A stretch of DNA of 64,000 nt from positions 40,130 to 104,129 of the forward strand of contig NZ_PVTT01000003.1 of NCBI RefSeq assembly GCF_003003095.1, written 5' to 3'. Positions within the stretch are counted from its first letter, which is position 1. Every line of letters starts with the position of its first letter. The translations under genes and the position numbers were made by a program. Under the pieces are notes generated by a model. The model was not told where the DNA came from. It made no database searches and saw nothing but the letters and a program-made list of their open reading frames with translations. This stretch comes from Hasllibacter halocynthiae. Lineage in GTDB: Bacteria; Pseudomonadota; Alphaproteobacteria; Rhodobacterales; Rhodobacteraceae. Positions 26,240 through 35,255 of the stretch are shown here, piece by piece.

Positions 26240-27565
26240 ATGCGCCGCGCTGCCCCGCTCCTGCCGATCGCCCTCGCCCTCGCCCTCGGAGGCCCAGCCA
26301 TGTCCGACGACGCCCCCCTCTCGCCTGCCGAATCCGATCCCGATCGGATGGGCTGGATGGAGGGGTTCCCACCCCCCGAGGACAAGGTGATCACGGGTGC
26401 CGACCCGTCCTTCAACGACTTTCCCAAGCTGCGCTGGACGGTCTGCCACTACCGCGAGCTGCAGCCGACGGTGGCCGTCCGGGACGGCGCCGGGGCCGCG
26501 CGCGATCTGGAGCGGGCGATCGATCCGGCCGTCGGCGAGGTCCGGTTCACCCCCTGGGGCGCCGAAGCGCCGATGACCTTCGACGAGGCGTTCGACGCCA
26601 ACTACACGGACGGGCTGATGGTCCTGCACCGTGGCCGCGTCGTCTACGAGCGCTACGCCGGCTGCCTCGACGAGGAGGGCGCCCGCGCCCGCGGCATCCA
26701 TGGCGCGATGTCGGTCACGAAGTCAGTGACCGGCCTCCTGGCGGAGATGCTGATCGCGGAAGGCGCCCTGGACGAGACGGCCGCCGTCACCGACCTGATC
26801 CCCGAGCTGGAGGGCAGCGCCTATGACGGCGCGACGGTGCGCGACGTGCTCGACATGCGCACGGCGCTCGACTACTCGGAGGACTACGCCGACCCGGACG
26901 CCGAGATCTGGGCCTACGCCCAGGCGATAGACGGCCTTCCCGCGCCGGAGGGCTATGACGGCCCGCGCGGCGCCTATGCCTACCTTCCGACGCTCACGGC
27001 GGCCGGCGCCCCTGGCGGTGCCTTCGACTACCAGACGCCCAATGCCGACGTGGCCGGCTGGCTGGTGCAGCGTGCCGCCGGCGAGCCGCTGGAGGAGTTG
27101 CTCTCGCAGCGCGTCTGGGCGCCCCTCGGCGCAACGCGCGAGGGCTACTACATCGTCGATTCGCTCGGCATCGCCTCCGCCGGGGGAGGCTTCAACGCCG
27201 CGCTGGAGGACATGGCCCGCCTCGGGCAGCTGATGCTCGACGGAGGCATGGCGGGCGGGACGCGCATCGTTCCCGCCGAGGCGGTCGAGCGGATCGCCGG
27301 CGGCGGCGACCGCGCGGCCTTCGAGCAGTCCCATTACGACGACCTCGAAGGGTGGAGCTACCGCTCGCTCTGGTGGCACACGGACACGGACGCCTACGCC
27401 GCGCGCGGCGTCCACGGCCAGACGATCTACGTCGACCCCGACGCGGAGATGGTGATCGTGCGCTTCGCCTCGCACCCCGTGGCGGCGAACTCCGCCAACG
27501 ACCCGACCTCGCTTCCCGCCTACGCCGCCGTGGCCGACTACCTCCGGACGAAGGACGCGGACTGA
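26240..27565 (+). CDS. Serine hydrolase, class C beta-lactamase/DD-peptidase family
   Basis: A 441-residue protein with a signal peptide of about 20 residues and a beta-lactamase-family (PF00144) domain. The nucleophile motif SxxK is SVTK at residues 158-161, and the Tyr motif is probably the YSE of DYSEDYAD at about 215. The C-terminal region contains a GVHGQTIYVDPDAEMVIVRFASHP segment typical of family members annotated as 6-aminohexanoate-dimer hydrolase-like or penicillin-binding-like esterases. It probably acts in the periplasm on an amide or ester. Substrate unknown. No operon partner. Confidence 0.85.
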   Translation: MRRAAPLLPIALALALGGPAMSDDAPLSPAESDPDRMGWMEGFPPPEDKVITGADPSFNDFPKLRWTVCHYRELQPTVAVRDGAGAARDLERAIDPAVGEVRFTPWGAEAPMTFDEAFDANYTDGLMVLHRGRVVYERYAGCLDEEGARARGIHGAMSVTKSVTGLLAEMLIAEGALDETAAVTDLIPELEGSAYDGATVRDVLDMRTALDYSEDYADPDAEIWAYAQAIDGLPAPEGYDGPRGAYAYLPTLTAAGAPGGAFDYQTPNADVAGWLVQRAAGEPLEELLSQRVWAPLGATREGYYIVDSLGIASAGGGFNAALEDMARLGQLMLDGGMAGGTRIVPAEAVERIAGGGDRAAFEQSHYDDLEGWSYRSLWWHTDTDAYAARGVHGQTIYVDPDAEMVIVRFASHPVAANSANDPTSLPAYAAVADYLRTKDAD

Positions 27566-27596
27566 CGCCCCCGCACAGCACCGGCCCCTCGCGGCG

Positions 27597-28290
27597 CTAC
27601 TCCCCCGGCACCTGGGAGGCGCCGCGGGCCAGGGCGAACGCGCGGCCGAAGCGGGCGAGGGCCTCCTCCCCCACGTAGAGGACGTCGCCGTCGCGCATCT
27701 GGAACTGCGCGGCGTCGAGTTGGTCGGACGGGTCCGCGAAGTCCGCGCGGATGATCACGTCCCCCGTCACGGTCCGGATGCCGCCGTCGCGCTGGCGCAG
27801 CAGGAAGCTCTCCCCCGGAGGCTGGCGGCGGAACACGAAGACGTCCTCGGGCTGCGCGCGCCGCGCCGAGAGGCCCCCGGCCTGCGCGACCGCGTCCTGC
27901 AGCGTCAGCGCGCCGGGGACGAACGGGATCGGCCCCGGCGCCACCACCGCCCCGTCCGCGAGGACGGAGGCCTCGGCCCCGCCTACGATCACCGTGTCGC
28001 CCGGCTGCAGCGGCACGTTCTGCGAGGGCACGCGCCGAAGGTCGGCGAGCAGCGCCGTCGCGCTGTGCCCGCCGCGGATCACGGTGATGGTGGTGACGGC
28101 CGGATCGCCCTCGGCGCCGCCCGACTGGGCCACGACGTCGAGCACCCGCTCGCCCCGCGCGGTAAGGGGCACGGCGCCGGGTGAGGCGACGCTTCCCTGG
28201 ACCGTCACGACGTCGGTCGGCTCGCGCACCACGGTGACGGCGGCCTGCGGGTCGAGCGCCCGCTCGCGCAGACTTCGATGGTAGTCTGCC
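27597..28290 (-). pseudogene. SLBB-domain polysaccharide export protein, 5' truncated
   Basis: The readable part (about 225 residues) is the C-terminal half of a Wza/BexD-type outer-membrane polysaccharide exporter: a strand region (ERALDPQAAVTVV), two SLBB domains (TVQGSVASPGAVPLTARGERV and VVAPGPIPFVPGALTLQDAV) and a C-terminal MRDGDVLYVGEEA segment. The signal peptide, lipobox and Poly_export domain are missing. The open frame extends to 28388, but residues before about 28290 are Arg-rich and unlike the family. Homology therefore stops near a plus-strand gene that starts at 28294, which suggests a recombination breakpoint. No capsule genes flank it. Confidence 0.7.
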
Positions 28291-28293
28291 AGA

Positions 28294-28818
28294 ATGGCAC
28301 CACCCCCATCAGAGCCTCCACGCTGGACGCAGCGGCGGGAGCGATCCCTGTCGCGACGCCTGCTGTTCGCGGTGGGTTTCGACGTCATGCTCGGCTCCTA
28401 CCTCATCGCCGTCGGTGCCGTGCTGTTCGACCTTTGGCATGGGAAGGCGTTCGAGTTCGCGGACCTGCTGCTGCCCTACACCGCCCTGTTCACCGTGGGC
28501 GTCTACTACATCGGCTTTCTGTATGGCCCGCTCCTGCTCGTGGCCGCCTACGCCGCCAGGGGTCGCTCGTTCCGTTCCGCGCTCGCGATTCGTCTCCTCG
28601 CCTTCGCCACGCCCGTGCTCGTGCTGGTCGCGGTCGGGGCGCACGAGGTCATGACAGGCGCCGCTACTGATGCCGCTGCGGGCTGGAGCGGCATGTCCGC
28701 CGCGCTCCACCCGCTCGCGATCCCCCTCCTTGCCGGCCTTCTCAGCACTATCACAGCGGAAGTCGCGTTACACGTCTCGCCACGCCGTGCCGCAGCCTCC
28801 GATCCTCCGGACCGCTAG
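28294..28818 (+). CDS. Hypothetical membrane protein
   Basis: A 174-residue protein I do not recognise. It has four likely membrane helices (about residues 25-50, 60-85, 95-120 and 130-160) and an N-terminal basic segment. It begins where the homology of the truncated SLBB gene on the other strand ends, and its ribosome-binding site is weak. The sequence around it is less GC-rich than the first 27 kb. It could be a real accessory gene brought in at the breakpoint. Confidence 0.5.
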   Translation: MAPPPSEPPRWTQRRERSLSRRLLFAVGFDVMLGSYLIAVGAVLFDLWHGKAFEFADLLLPYTALFTVGVYYIGFLYGPLLLVAAYAARGRSFRSALAIRLLAFATPVLVLVAVGAHEVMTGAATDAAAGWSGMSAALHPLAIPLLAGLLSTITAEVALHVSPRRAAASDPPDR

Positions 28819-28851
28819 CCATGCGTGCGAAACGGCTAGGCCCCCGCGCCG

Positions 28852-30051
28852 CTACGTTCCCGGCCGCACGAACCGTGCGCGGTCCGAACGCGGCGCGAGC
28901 GGCCACAAGACGGCGGGCCAAAACCGGACCATGCGCACGGCCTCAGCGCCCGGGGCGGCACCCTCTTCCAACACGATGGGCAGCAGCTCGTCGTCAGGTA
29001 TGCGCCGTTCGGGCAGTTGGTCCCTGGTCACGAGGGGGCTGACCCAATAGGTCGCCTCGTTGCCCGAAACGGACGCCGGGATGCGGCTCGTGCCGTCGTC
29101 GCGCTCCCCCTCCAGCCGCTGCGCAATCCGCGTCTCGTCGGCCGAGCGGGTCGGATGATCGCGCAGGTGCGCCAGGCGACGGGCCATCCACGACAGCCAG
29201 CCCGCATCGTCGCGCCAGTCGGAATCGAGCGTGAACACCGCTACCAGTCCGAAGCGCGCGCCGTCGGGATAGCCCGGATGCTTGTCCTCGCGCAGAGCTT
29301 CATGCGCCTGCACGACGTGGGCCAGCGTCAGGGGAAGCGTGCGCAGCGGCCCGCTCCGGCCGATGCTGCCCCGTACCGAGCCTTGCCACATGATCCATGC
29401 GAAGCCGACGGTCAGAAAGGCGAGCAGTCCGACCAGAACCCATGCGACCGTGTCCGAGGGGATGAGCCAGAACGCGAGTTGGGACAGGCCAACCAGGGCC
29501 GCGAACGCGACGCCCAACGTGATCGCAAGATCGGTCAGGCTCGTCTGGTCGGGATGGGTCTGCCGCGGCTTGGGCAGGGTGCGCGGGGCGGGAGCCAGGG
29601 CACGGAACGCCTCTAGGTCGAGATCGCGCGAAGCGTGCGGTCCCCAAACGGGCTCGATCGCCAGGAAATGAGTGGGGAGCGAGCCCGGCCCGACCTCGAC
29701 GTTCTGAGCGAACACCATGATCTCCGGACCCTCGCCGACCGCCCCGTGATCATCTGGGCCGTGATCGAGATCGTCGAGCACGCGCATGCGCAGATCGGCC
29801 TCCGCCTCGCTGTGCGCGGCCTCGTCCCAGGGCTCTGCCTTGATCTGCGCGGCCACGACGAGGCGGGCGCCGAGCCGTCGGTCGACGAACGCCATCTCCT
29901 CGATCCACAGACGCACGATCCGGCCGGCTCCGTCATCGAGGGACGCACGCAAGCTGCGCACGAGCGATGCGGGGAAGCGCTCGGGTGGCTGAAGCCGAAA
30001 GCCGGACGCGAAGCGCTCGTCATCGGCATCCTGCGCGCGCGCGTCGTTCAC
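28852..30051 (-). CDS. Hypothetical membrane-anchored protein
   Basis: A 399-residue protein of unknown family. The N-terminal about 150 residues look soluble and mixed alpha/beta; a helical pair (about 185-205 and 215-235: SQLAFWLIP and VLVGLLAFLTVGFAWIMW) is probably membrane-spanning; the C-terminal part is soluble. The start is GTG at 30051, chosen for the excellent AAGGAGAG site seven bases upstream. It stands alone between a plus-strand membrane gene and the biosynthetic cluster. No motif hints at function. Confidence 0.6.
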   Translation of the reverse strand: MNDARAQDADDERFASGFRLQPPERFPASLVRSLRASLDDGAGRIVRLWIEEMAFVDRRLGARLVVAAQIKAEPWDEAAHSEAEADLRMRVLDDLDHGPDDHGAVGEGPEIMVFAQNVEVGPGSLPTHFLAIEPVWGPHASRDLDLEAFRALAPAPRTLPKPRQTHPDQTSLTDLAITLGVAFAALVGLSQLAFWLIPSDTVAWVLVGLLAFLTVGFAWIMWQGSVRGSIGRSGPLRTLPLTLAHVVQAHEALREDKHPGYPDGARFGLVAVFTLDSDWRDDAGWLSWMARRLAHLRDHPTRSADETRIAQRLEGERDDGTSRIPASVSGNEATYWVSPLVTRDQLPERRIPDDELLPIVLEEGAAPGAEAVRMVRFWPAVLWPLAPRSDRARFVRPGT

Positions 30052-30523
30052 GGGCTCTCTCCTTGCAGCATGATGTGGGGCCGTTCTCGCGCACCTATGA
30101 CAAGGGCTACCGACCATGATGCGGCAAAGCCAAACGTCTTTCCAGCAAAGGACGAAACAGGAGTATGCTGCTACGGCAACGCTGCTGATCTGTGCCCAGG
30201 CCTTCGCATGAGAGGCCTTTCCCGAAAGCAAGGCCCTGAACCGTGCGAACTCTGTGTCGACGACGATCTCCTCGTGCCACGAAGCCTGTCAGGCGGGTTC
30301 GGGTCTGTTCGCGGATGGGGGCCGCCTTTGGGCGATTGTGACCTCGCCTGCGATCACCTGGGCGAGCAACTCGGTACTCGGATCAGCGGCGACGACTTCT
30401 GGCGGATGTATCTCGTCGAGCGAAATGCCGGCACACGGGCGGAGGCGATAACGCCCTGTCTTCAAACGATGACGATGGGCCACGAGATCCACGGTCTCCC
30501 GGTTCACTGATGGGAAGCCTGAT
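30052..30523. other. Intergenic region with one weak ORF
   Basis: A less GC-rich stretch between two minus-strand genes. On the minus strand a frame from GTG at 30507 to 30289 could encode 72 residues (ending PPSANRPEPA) that look protein-like, with an acidic LDEIHPPEVVAADPSTELLA segment. It has no convincing ribosome-binding site and I cannot assign it, so it may be a remnant. Confidence 0.35.
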
Positions 30524-31879
30524 CTAGGTTCCGATTCCTCCGCCAGATTTCTGTAGCGTCCGCCCGGACGAAGGAGATGGATGGGCGAAGGCATCGAGGT
30601 TCCCCTGCCTTCGAACGACGATCCTGCGGCGCTTGGCACCTCCCTCCGGCGGCAGGCCCGACTGGACGTCGAGCGGCGGCGGCGTGCACGATAAGCGCCG
30701 ACCGAGCGCCGCGATCTCCGGTTCCAGTTGAGCGCCCGCCCTCGCCGCGCCCGCCGCGTCGACGCCGTCCAGCCGCACCTCCAGCCGGTCGCCGTGGTCG
30801 ATCACGCGCCAGTCGCGCACGGGCTCGGACAAGGCGGCGAGGATGCTGCGGATCGCCTCGGCCGATACCAAGCGCCGCCCGCCCTCGCCGGGCCACCACA
30901 ACATGTCGTCCTCGCGCCCCTCGATCCGCGCGAGCCGGGCGCTGGCGCAGCCGCAGGGGCAGGGCCGCGGGTCGGGCAAGAGCACGTCGTCCAGGCGGTA
31001 GTTCAGGATCGGCAGGCTCTCGCGGGTGAAGTCGTGCACGACCGGGCAGAAGGCGCCCGTGTCCGGATCGACCACGTCGCGTTCGATCCGCAGCCAGCGC
31101 TCGTTGAGGTGCAGCCGCCCGGCGGGGCAGGTGAAGGCGAGCACGCCCTCGGTAGCTTGGTAGACTTCGTCCACCCGGCACTCGAAGGCGGCCGAGGCGG
31201 CGGCGCGGTCCTGGGGCGAGAGCGTCTCCGCCACCGAAATCACGCGCGCGGGCGCGAGGTCGAGCGCGCTCGCCGCCTGCGCCCCGGCCAAGAGGCCGAG
31301 CATCCGCGCGGGCGCGATCAGTACCGTGGGACGGAGCGCCGCCAGCCGCGGCAGGTGATCCTCGACGGGCGCGAGCATGTCGAAGAACTCGAATCGCAGC
31401 ATCGGGTTCGCGAGCGTCCGGTAGAGCCGGTTGTCGGCGCGCATGAAGAACGCGACACGCTGCCGGCGCGCGAGGCCTGGCCAGAAGCGTCCGGCGAGGA
31501 TGGCCGCCCAGAGGCGCCGCTCGCGCACGGTGGCGAGGAACAGCCCGCGCTGTCCGGAGGTGCCGGTCGACAGGCCGACCGACACCTCGCCGATGGTGGG
31601 CGAGAAGTCGCGGCTTCGCTCGGCCGCGAGCGCCACCTCGAAGGCCCGCTCGCGGTCGATGCCGCAGGTGTTGATTTCCGAGAAGTTCTCCATGAGCCGC
31701 GCCTTGGTCATCCGTGGTAGCGCCTCGAGAGGCACGGCAGACAGCGGGCGGTAGAAGGGCGAGCGGGGCATGACCGCGCGGCGGAACCGCCGGAAGCCGC
31801 GCGCGTGGTGCGCCTCGATCGCCGCGCGGCTCGCGAAGGCCGGGGCGTAGCGCGTGCGCAGGAAGGCCGCGAGGCTCAT
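30524..31879 (-). CDS. Adenylate-forming enzyme (F390 synthetase-related / CapK-like)
   Basis: A 451-residue member of the phenylacetate-CoA ligase/CapK branch of adenylate-forming enzymes. The ATP-binding loop is SVGLSTGTSGQRGLF (residues about 100-115). Other signatures are the core YQATEGVLAFTC and YRLDDVLL, and a Cys-rich PCPCGC turn near 310. Such enzymes activate a carboxylate as an acyl-AMP, often to make a CoA thioester or an ester. Its ATG overlaps the MBL hydrolase stop, and four genes (KAS III, SDR, MBL, this) run end to end on one strand. It is last in the row, so it could activate or close a product made by the others. The terminal 20 residues are low in conservation-like features. 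Confidence 0.8.
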   Translation of the reverse strand: MSLAAFLRTRYAPAFASRAAIEAHHARGFRRFRRAVMPRSPFYRPLSAVPLEALPRMTKARLMENFSEINTCGIDRERAFEVALAAERSRDFSPTIGEVSVGLSTGTSGQRGLFLATVRERRLWAAILAGRFWPGLARRQRVAFFMRADNRLYRTLANPMLRFEFFDMLAPVEDHLPRLAALRPTVLIAPARMLGLLAGAQAASALDLAPARVISVAETLSPQDRAAASAAFECRVDEVYQATEGVLAFTCPAGRLHLNERWLRIERDVVDPDTGAFCPVVHDFTRESLPILNYRLDDVLLPDPRPCPCGCASARLARIEGREDDMLWWPGEGGRRLVSAEAIRSILAALSEPVRDWRVIDHGDRLEVRLDGVDAAGAARAGAQLEPEIAALGRRLSCTPPPLDVQSGLPPEGGAKRRRIVVRRQGNLDAFAHPSPSSGRTLQKSGGGIGT

Positions 31880-32655
31880 GCAGCCGTCTCCCGGCAGTGC
31901 GACGGGTCGATGCGGATCTCTGGACGCGCCTGCATCAGGGCGCGCAGGGCGTCGAAGGTACGCGCGTAGGCATCAGCGTCCCCCAGGCGACGCAGGAGCC
32001 ATCGCGGCGGCATCCGCCCCGCGCGCAGCGCCGCGCGGGCATAGGCGGCGTCCGCGACGAGGAGGCGCGCCGCCTCGGGGACCCACAGGCCGGTTTGGCC
32101 CACCCCGTGACCAGGCAGCGGCACCGCGATCAGGCAGCCGTCGCCCAGCAGGTCGTGGCCCTCCGGGAAGCCCGGCAGGCCCGTCGCGACACGGGGGCAC
32201 GCCTCGACCGGGCTGAGCACCCGCGCGAGCACCCCGTCGCGCAGCCCGGCCGGGCAGGCGGCGCGCGTGGCAGCCCAGTCCGCGAGGCCGCGCAGATGCG
32301 CGATGGCCGCCCGCGAGGCGAGGACGGGCACGTCCCGCGGCAGGTCCATGAGGCCCGCGACGTGGTCGCCGTGCATGTGCGTCAGCAGGACGAGGTCCGG
32401 CGGGCGCGGCAGCAGGTCGGGCAGCGGTGCGGCGGGCAGCGTGACGGGCGTCGCCCAACGGTAGAGGCGTTCGGGGAAGCGGGCGGTGGCAGACAGGAAC
32501 GCCGCGCCGTATCCGGTGTCCACCAGGATGCACGCGTCCCCGGTCTCGATCAGCGTGGCGAGGGCGGGAAGTTCGATCCGACCGCGGCCGGCGAGCCCGG
32601 CCGACGCGGCGAGCACGGTGCAGTGGCCGAGCGCGAGCGTGGTCAGGCGAAGCAT
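31876..32655 (-). CDS. MBL-fold metallo-hydrolase
   Basis: A 259-residue metallo-beta-lactamase-fold hydrolase. The zinc motif HxHxDH is THMHGDH at residues 92-98. A further His lies in LPGHGVGQTG and the Asp of LLVADAAY supplies the bridging ligand. There is no signal peptide, so it is cytoplasmic. It lies between an SDR and an adenylate-forming enzyme with overlapping ends on both sides (13 and 4 bases), so it works with them. Family members hydrolyse lactones, thioesters or phosphoesters; a thioesterase or lactonase role would suit the pathway but is inference. Confidence 0.83.
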   Translation of the reverse strand: MLRLTTLALGHCTVLAASAGLAGRGRIELPALATLIETGDACILVDTGYGAAFLSATARFPERLYRWATPVTLPAAPLPDLLPRPPDLVLLTHMHGDHVAGLMDLPRDVPVLASRAAIAHLRGLADWAATRAACPAGLRDGVLARVLSPVEACPRVATGLPGFPEGHDLLGDGCLIAVPLPGHGVGQTGLWVPEAARLLVADAAYARAALRAGRMPPRWLLRRLGDADAYARTFDALRALMQARPEIRIDPSHCRETAA

Positions 32656-33578
32656 TCGGCCAGCCCCTCCTCCAAGCCAACGCGTGGGCGGTAGCCCAAG
32701 TCCCGCTCCGCCGCCGAGATATCGAGCGTGAGGCTGCGCCCGAGCGAGACGACGGCCTGCCGGGTCAGCGGCGGCTCGCTCGCGCCGCGCAGGCGCGCCG
32801 CAGCCTCCAGCGCTCCGGCCAGGGCCAGCGCCGCGCGGTAGGGCAGGTGGACGGGCCGGAAGTCGAGCCCCGCCCGGCGCGCGGCCTCCCGAGCGAGGTC
32901 GCGGAAGGCGAAGGTCTCGCCCGAGGCGACGTTCCAGACCCCTCCACCGGGTCCCCGCGCCGCCATGCGCATGGCGGACGCGGCGTCGCGCCGGTGCGTC
33001 AGGTCGACCAGCGCGTGCCCCCCGCCGATCAGCGGCATCCGCCCGCGCGCCAGCGCCGCGCGGAGCCGGGGCAGCAGCGCGCGGTCGTGCGCCCCGTAGA
33101 TCGCCCGTGGCCGGATAGCGGTGCAGCGCATCGCCGGCCCGTCGGCGGCCAGCACCATCGCCTCGGCCCGCCGCTTGGTGTCGGCGTAGGGCGTCAGGGC
33201 GCGCGGCGGCAGGGGCGCGTCCTCGCGCAGGTTCAGCCGGTCGGTCCCGTCGGCATAGAGGCTGGGGGTCGAGGCGAACACGAAGCGCGTCGCGCCGGCC
33301 GCACGGGCCGCGTGGAGCAGGCGCCGCGTCGCCGCGACGTTGGCCGCCTCGAAGGCCGCTGGCGACCCCCAGGCGGAGCTGAGCGCGGCGCAGTGGAAGA
33401 CCACGTCCATCCCCTCGACCAATGGGCCGAGATCGTCGTGGACAAGGTCGGCCGGCCGGAAGTCGGGCAGCGCCGCGGGCGCACGGGCCGTGGTGCGGAC
33501 CTGCCAGCCCTCGGCCGCGAGCTCGTCCACGAGGGCGCGCCCGAGGCAGCCGCTGGCGCCGGTGACGAGGGCGCGCAT
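32643..33578 (-). CDS. NAD-dependent epimerase/dehydratase-family SDR
   Basis: A 311-residue extended short-chain dehydrogenase. The Rossmann motif is TGASGCLG (residues 7-14) and the catalytic YxxxK is YADTK (Tyr131, Lys135), with Ser in FASTPSLY. It most resembles 3-beta-hydroxysteroid dehydrogenase/OleD-like reductases, which reduce a 2-alkyl-3-keto acid to the hydroxy acid. The start codon overlaps the KAS III stop, a tightly coupled order matching oleA followed by oleD. Substrate is unproven. Confidence 0.83.
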   Translation of the reverse strand: MRALVTGASGCLGRALVDELAAEGWQVRTTARAPAALPDFRPADLVHDDLGPLVEGMDVVFHCAALSSAWGSPAAFEAANVAATRRLLHAARAAGATRFVFASTPSLYADGTDRLNLREDAPLPPRALTPYADTKRRAEAMVLAADGPAMRCTAIRPRAIYGAHDRALLPRLRAALARGRMPLIGGGHALVDLTHRRDAASAMRMAARGPGGGVWNVASGETFAFRDLAREAARRAGLDFRPVHLPYRAALALAGALEAAARLRGASEPPLTRQAVVSLGRSLTLDISAAERDLGYRPRVGLEEGLAECFA

Positions 33579-34573
33579 CAGAACCGCAGCACCGCGCCGC
33601 CCAACGAGATGCCGGCTGAGGTGCCCATCAGCAGCGCCGTCTGCCCACGGCGCAGCCGCCCGGTGCGCACCGCATGGTCGAGCACGGTCGGGATCGAGGC
33701 GGCGATCTGGTTGCCGGTCTGCGCGAAGATGTCGACGATCCGATCGCGCCCGAGCCGCAGCGCGCGGCCGGCATGGCGCAGGGCCTGGGCGCTGGCCTGA
33801 TGCGGCAGGACGCAGTCGATCGCGCCGCGATCGAGGCCGCCGCGCGCCAAGAGGCGCGCGAGGAACGCCGGCATGTACCGCGACGCTACGCGGAACGCCT
33901 GCGCGCCGTCCATGCGGAACCGGTCCTCGCCGGCCGCGATGCCGCGGGCGGGGTTCACGCGGGTGCCGCCCGCCGCGAGCACGCAGGCGCCGTGCCCCTC
34001 CGCGTAGGTCTCGAAGCCGCGCGCGAGAATCGCGCCCTCGCCGGCCTCCAGCACCGCCGCCGCCGCGCCGTCGCCGAAGATCGCGGCCGCCTCCGGGCGG
34101 TCCCAGTCGAGCCCCGCCGAGGCGATGTCCGACGAGAACACCAGCACCCGCCGCGCCTCGCCCGCGGCCAGCTTCAGCGCCGCAAGGTCGAGCGCCTGCA
34201 CGAAGCTCAGGCAGGTGGCGTTCACGTCGTAGGCCGCCACCCCCGAGCCGCCGAGGCCCAGCCGGTCCGCCACGAGCACCGCCGTCGAGGGGATCGGCTG
34301 CTCCATCACCCCGCAGGCGCCGAGGATCAGGTCGAGGTCCGAAGGCGTCCACCCCGCCATGTCGAGCGCGCGGCGCGCCGCCTCGACGGCCATGAAGGAC
34401 GTCGTTTCCTCGGCGCCCGCGACGTGGCGTGCGTCGATGCCGTAGCGCGCGCGGCACCGCCCTGGCGCCCAGCCCCGCATGGCGTCGACCTGCGCGGAGG
34501 TCAGGCGGGTTCGCGGCAGGTAGCTGCCGGTGCCGCGGATCGTGAGCGACGGCGAGGCGGTCGGGGATGGCAT
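33578..34573 (-). CDS. Beta-ketoacyl-ACP synthase III-like (FabH/OleA-type) enzyme
   Basis: A 331-residue thiolase-fold condensing enzyme. The Cys-His-Asn triad is present: Cys121 in VNATCLSFV, His258 in LPHQAS and Asn288 in QTGNQIAASIP, with a C-terminal GTSAGISLGGAV. It should join two acyl thioesters or an acyl thioester and malonyl-ACP. Because its neighbours are an SDR, an MBL hydrolase and an adenylate-forming enzyme, it is more likely to feed a specialised lipid pathway than primary fatty-acid synthesis. It is the first gene of the minus-strand operon and divergent from TetR. Confidence 0.85.
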   Translation of the reverse strand: MPSPTASPSLTIRGTGSYLPRTRLTSAQVDAMRGWAPGRCRARYGIDARHVAGAEETTSFMAVEAARRALDMAGWTPSDLDLILGACGVMEQPIPSTAVLVADRLGLGGSGVAAYDVNATCLSFVQALDLAALKLAAGEARRVLVFSSDIASAGLDWDRPEAAAIFGDGAAAAVLEAGEGAILARGFETYAEGHGACVLAAGGTRVNPARGIAAGEDRFRMDGAQAFRVASRYMPAFLARLLARGGLDRGAIDCVLPHQASAQALRHAGRALRLGRDRIVDIFAQTGNQIAASIPTVLDHAVRTGRLRRGQTALLMGTSAGISLGGAVLRF

Positions 34574-34589
34574 CTGAGCCTCCGTTATG

Positions 34590-34600
34590 GAACGCTGTTC
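34590..34600. promoter_or_regulatory. Operator copy 1 (GAAC-N3-GTTC)
   Basis: GAACGCTGTTC, a perfect inverted repeat with a 3-bp centre, followed by AGGAAC. It is near the start of the minus-strand KAS III operon. The same element in inverted orientation lies 53 bp away, beside the tetR start. It is a likely TetR-family dimer site. Confidence 0.6.
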
Positions 34601-34607
34601 AGGAACA

Positions 34608-34642
34608 TTGACAACGGCGCGCCGGTCGTCAAGAACTATTTT
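34608..34642. promoter_or_regulatory. Divergent promoter region of the KAS III cluster
   Basis: TTGACA at 34608-34613 is a perfect -35 hexamer for the plus strand; TATTTT at 34637-34642 is the best -10 but the spacer (23) is long. On the minus strand TTGACG near 34629-34624 is a second -35-like hexamer. Both lie between the two operator copies. Confidence 0.35.
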
Positions 34643-34653
34643 GAACAGCGTTC
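34643..34653. promoter_or_regulatory. Operator copy 2 (GAAC-N3-GTTC)
   Basis: GAACAGCGTTC is the exact reverse complement of copy 1 and again is followed by AGGAAC. It ends 11 bases before the tetR ATG, so binding there would block transcription or translation of the regulator's own gene. Confidence 0.6.
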
Positions 34654-34664
34654 AGGAACCGATC

Positions 34665-35255
34665 ATGGCCCGACCCCGCTCCTACGACCACGACGCGCTG
34701 CGCGCGGCGACGATCCGTGTCGCGCGGCGCCTGCTCGAGGAGGGCGGGCCACCAGCGTTGACGGCGCGCGCGCTCGCGCGGGCGGTCGGCGCCACGCCGG
34801 GCACGGTCTACGCGGTGTTCGGGAACCTCAATGCCGTGCTGCTTGAGGTGAACCGCGAGACGTTCCTCGAGCTCGCCGCGGTGATCGACGCCGTCCCGGA
34901 CGGGCCCGCGGCGGACTGGCTCGACCGGCTCGCCGACGCCTATGTCGCGTTCATGCTCGAACGGCGCGACGTCTGGCGGGGCCTCTTCGAGGGCCCGCGC
35001 GAGACCGAGAGCTTTCCGCCCTGGTACACCGAGCTGATCGACCGCCTCATCGGGCGGATCGCAGCGCCGCTTGCGGAGCTGGGCGCCGGGCCGCGGGCGC
35101 GCGACCTGGCCGAGCAGCTCTTCGTGTCGGTCCACGGCGTGGTCGCGCTGGCGGCGATCGGGCGGCTCGACATGGTGACGGCGCGCCCCGCGCAGGCGCT
35201 CGCGCGAGAGGCGGTCGAGACGACCGTGCGCGCGATCAAGGCCGGGCCGGCATGA
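34665..35255 (+). CDS. TetR-family regulator of the divergent cluster
   Basis: A 196-residue repressor with a standard TetR N-terminus (YDHDALRAATIRVARRLLEEGG, then ALARAVGATPGTVYAVFGNL as the helix-turn-helix) and a TetR_C-type ligand domain with WLDRLADAYVAFM. The ATG at 34665 is used because homology begins there; the upstream frame is part of the operator region. It overlaps the sulfotransferase start (ATGA), so they are co-translated, and it is divergent from the KAS III gene with two inverted operator copies between. It probably represses both directions until an acyl ligand binds. Confidence 0.85.
   Translation: MARPRSYDHDALRAATIRVARRLLEEGGPPALTARALARAVGATPGTVYAVFGNLNAVLLEVNRETFLELAAVIDAVPDGPAADWLDRLADAYVAFMLERRDVWRGLFEGPRETESFPPWYTELIDRLIGRIAAPLAELGAGPRARDLAEQLFVSVHGVVALAAIGRLDMVTARPAQALAREAVETTVRAIKAGPA

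Noticed and set aside
34608..34630. Strong sigma-70 promoter for tetR
   Set aside because: TTGACA is perfect but there is no good -10 at 16-18 bp, so only a tentative region is annotated.
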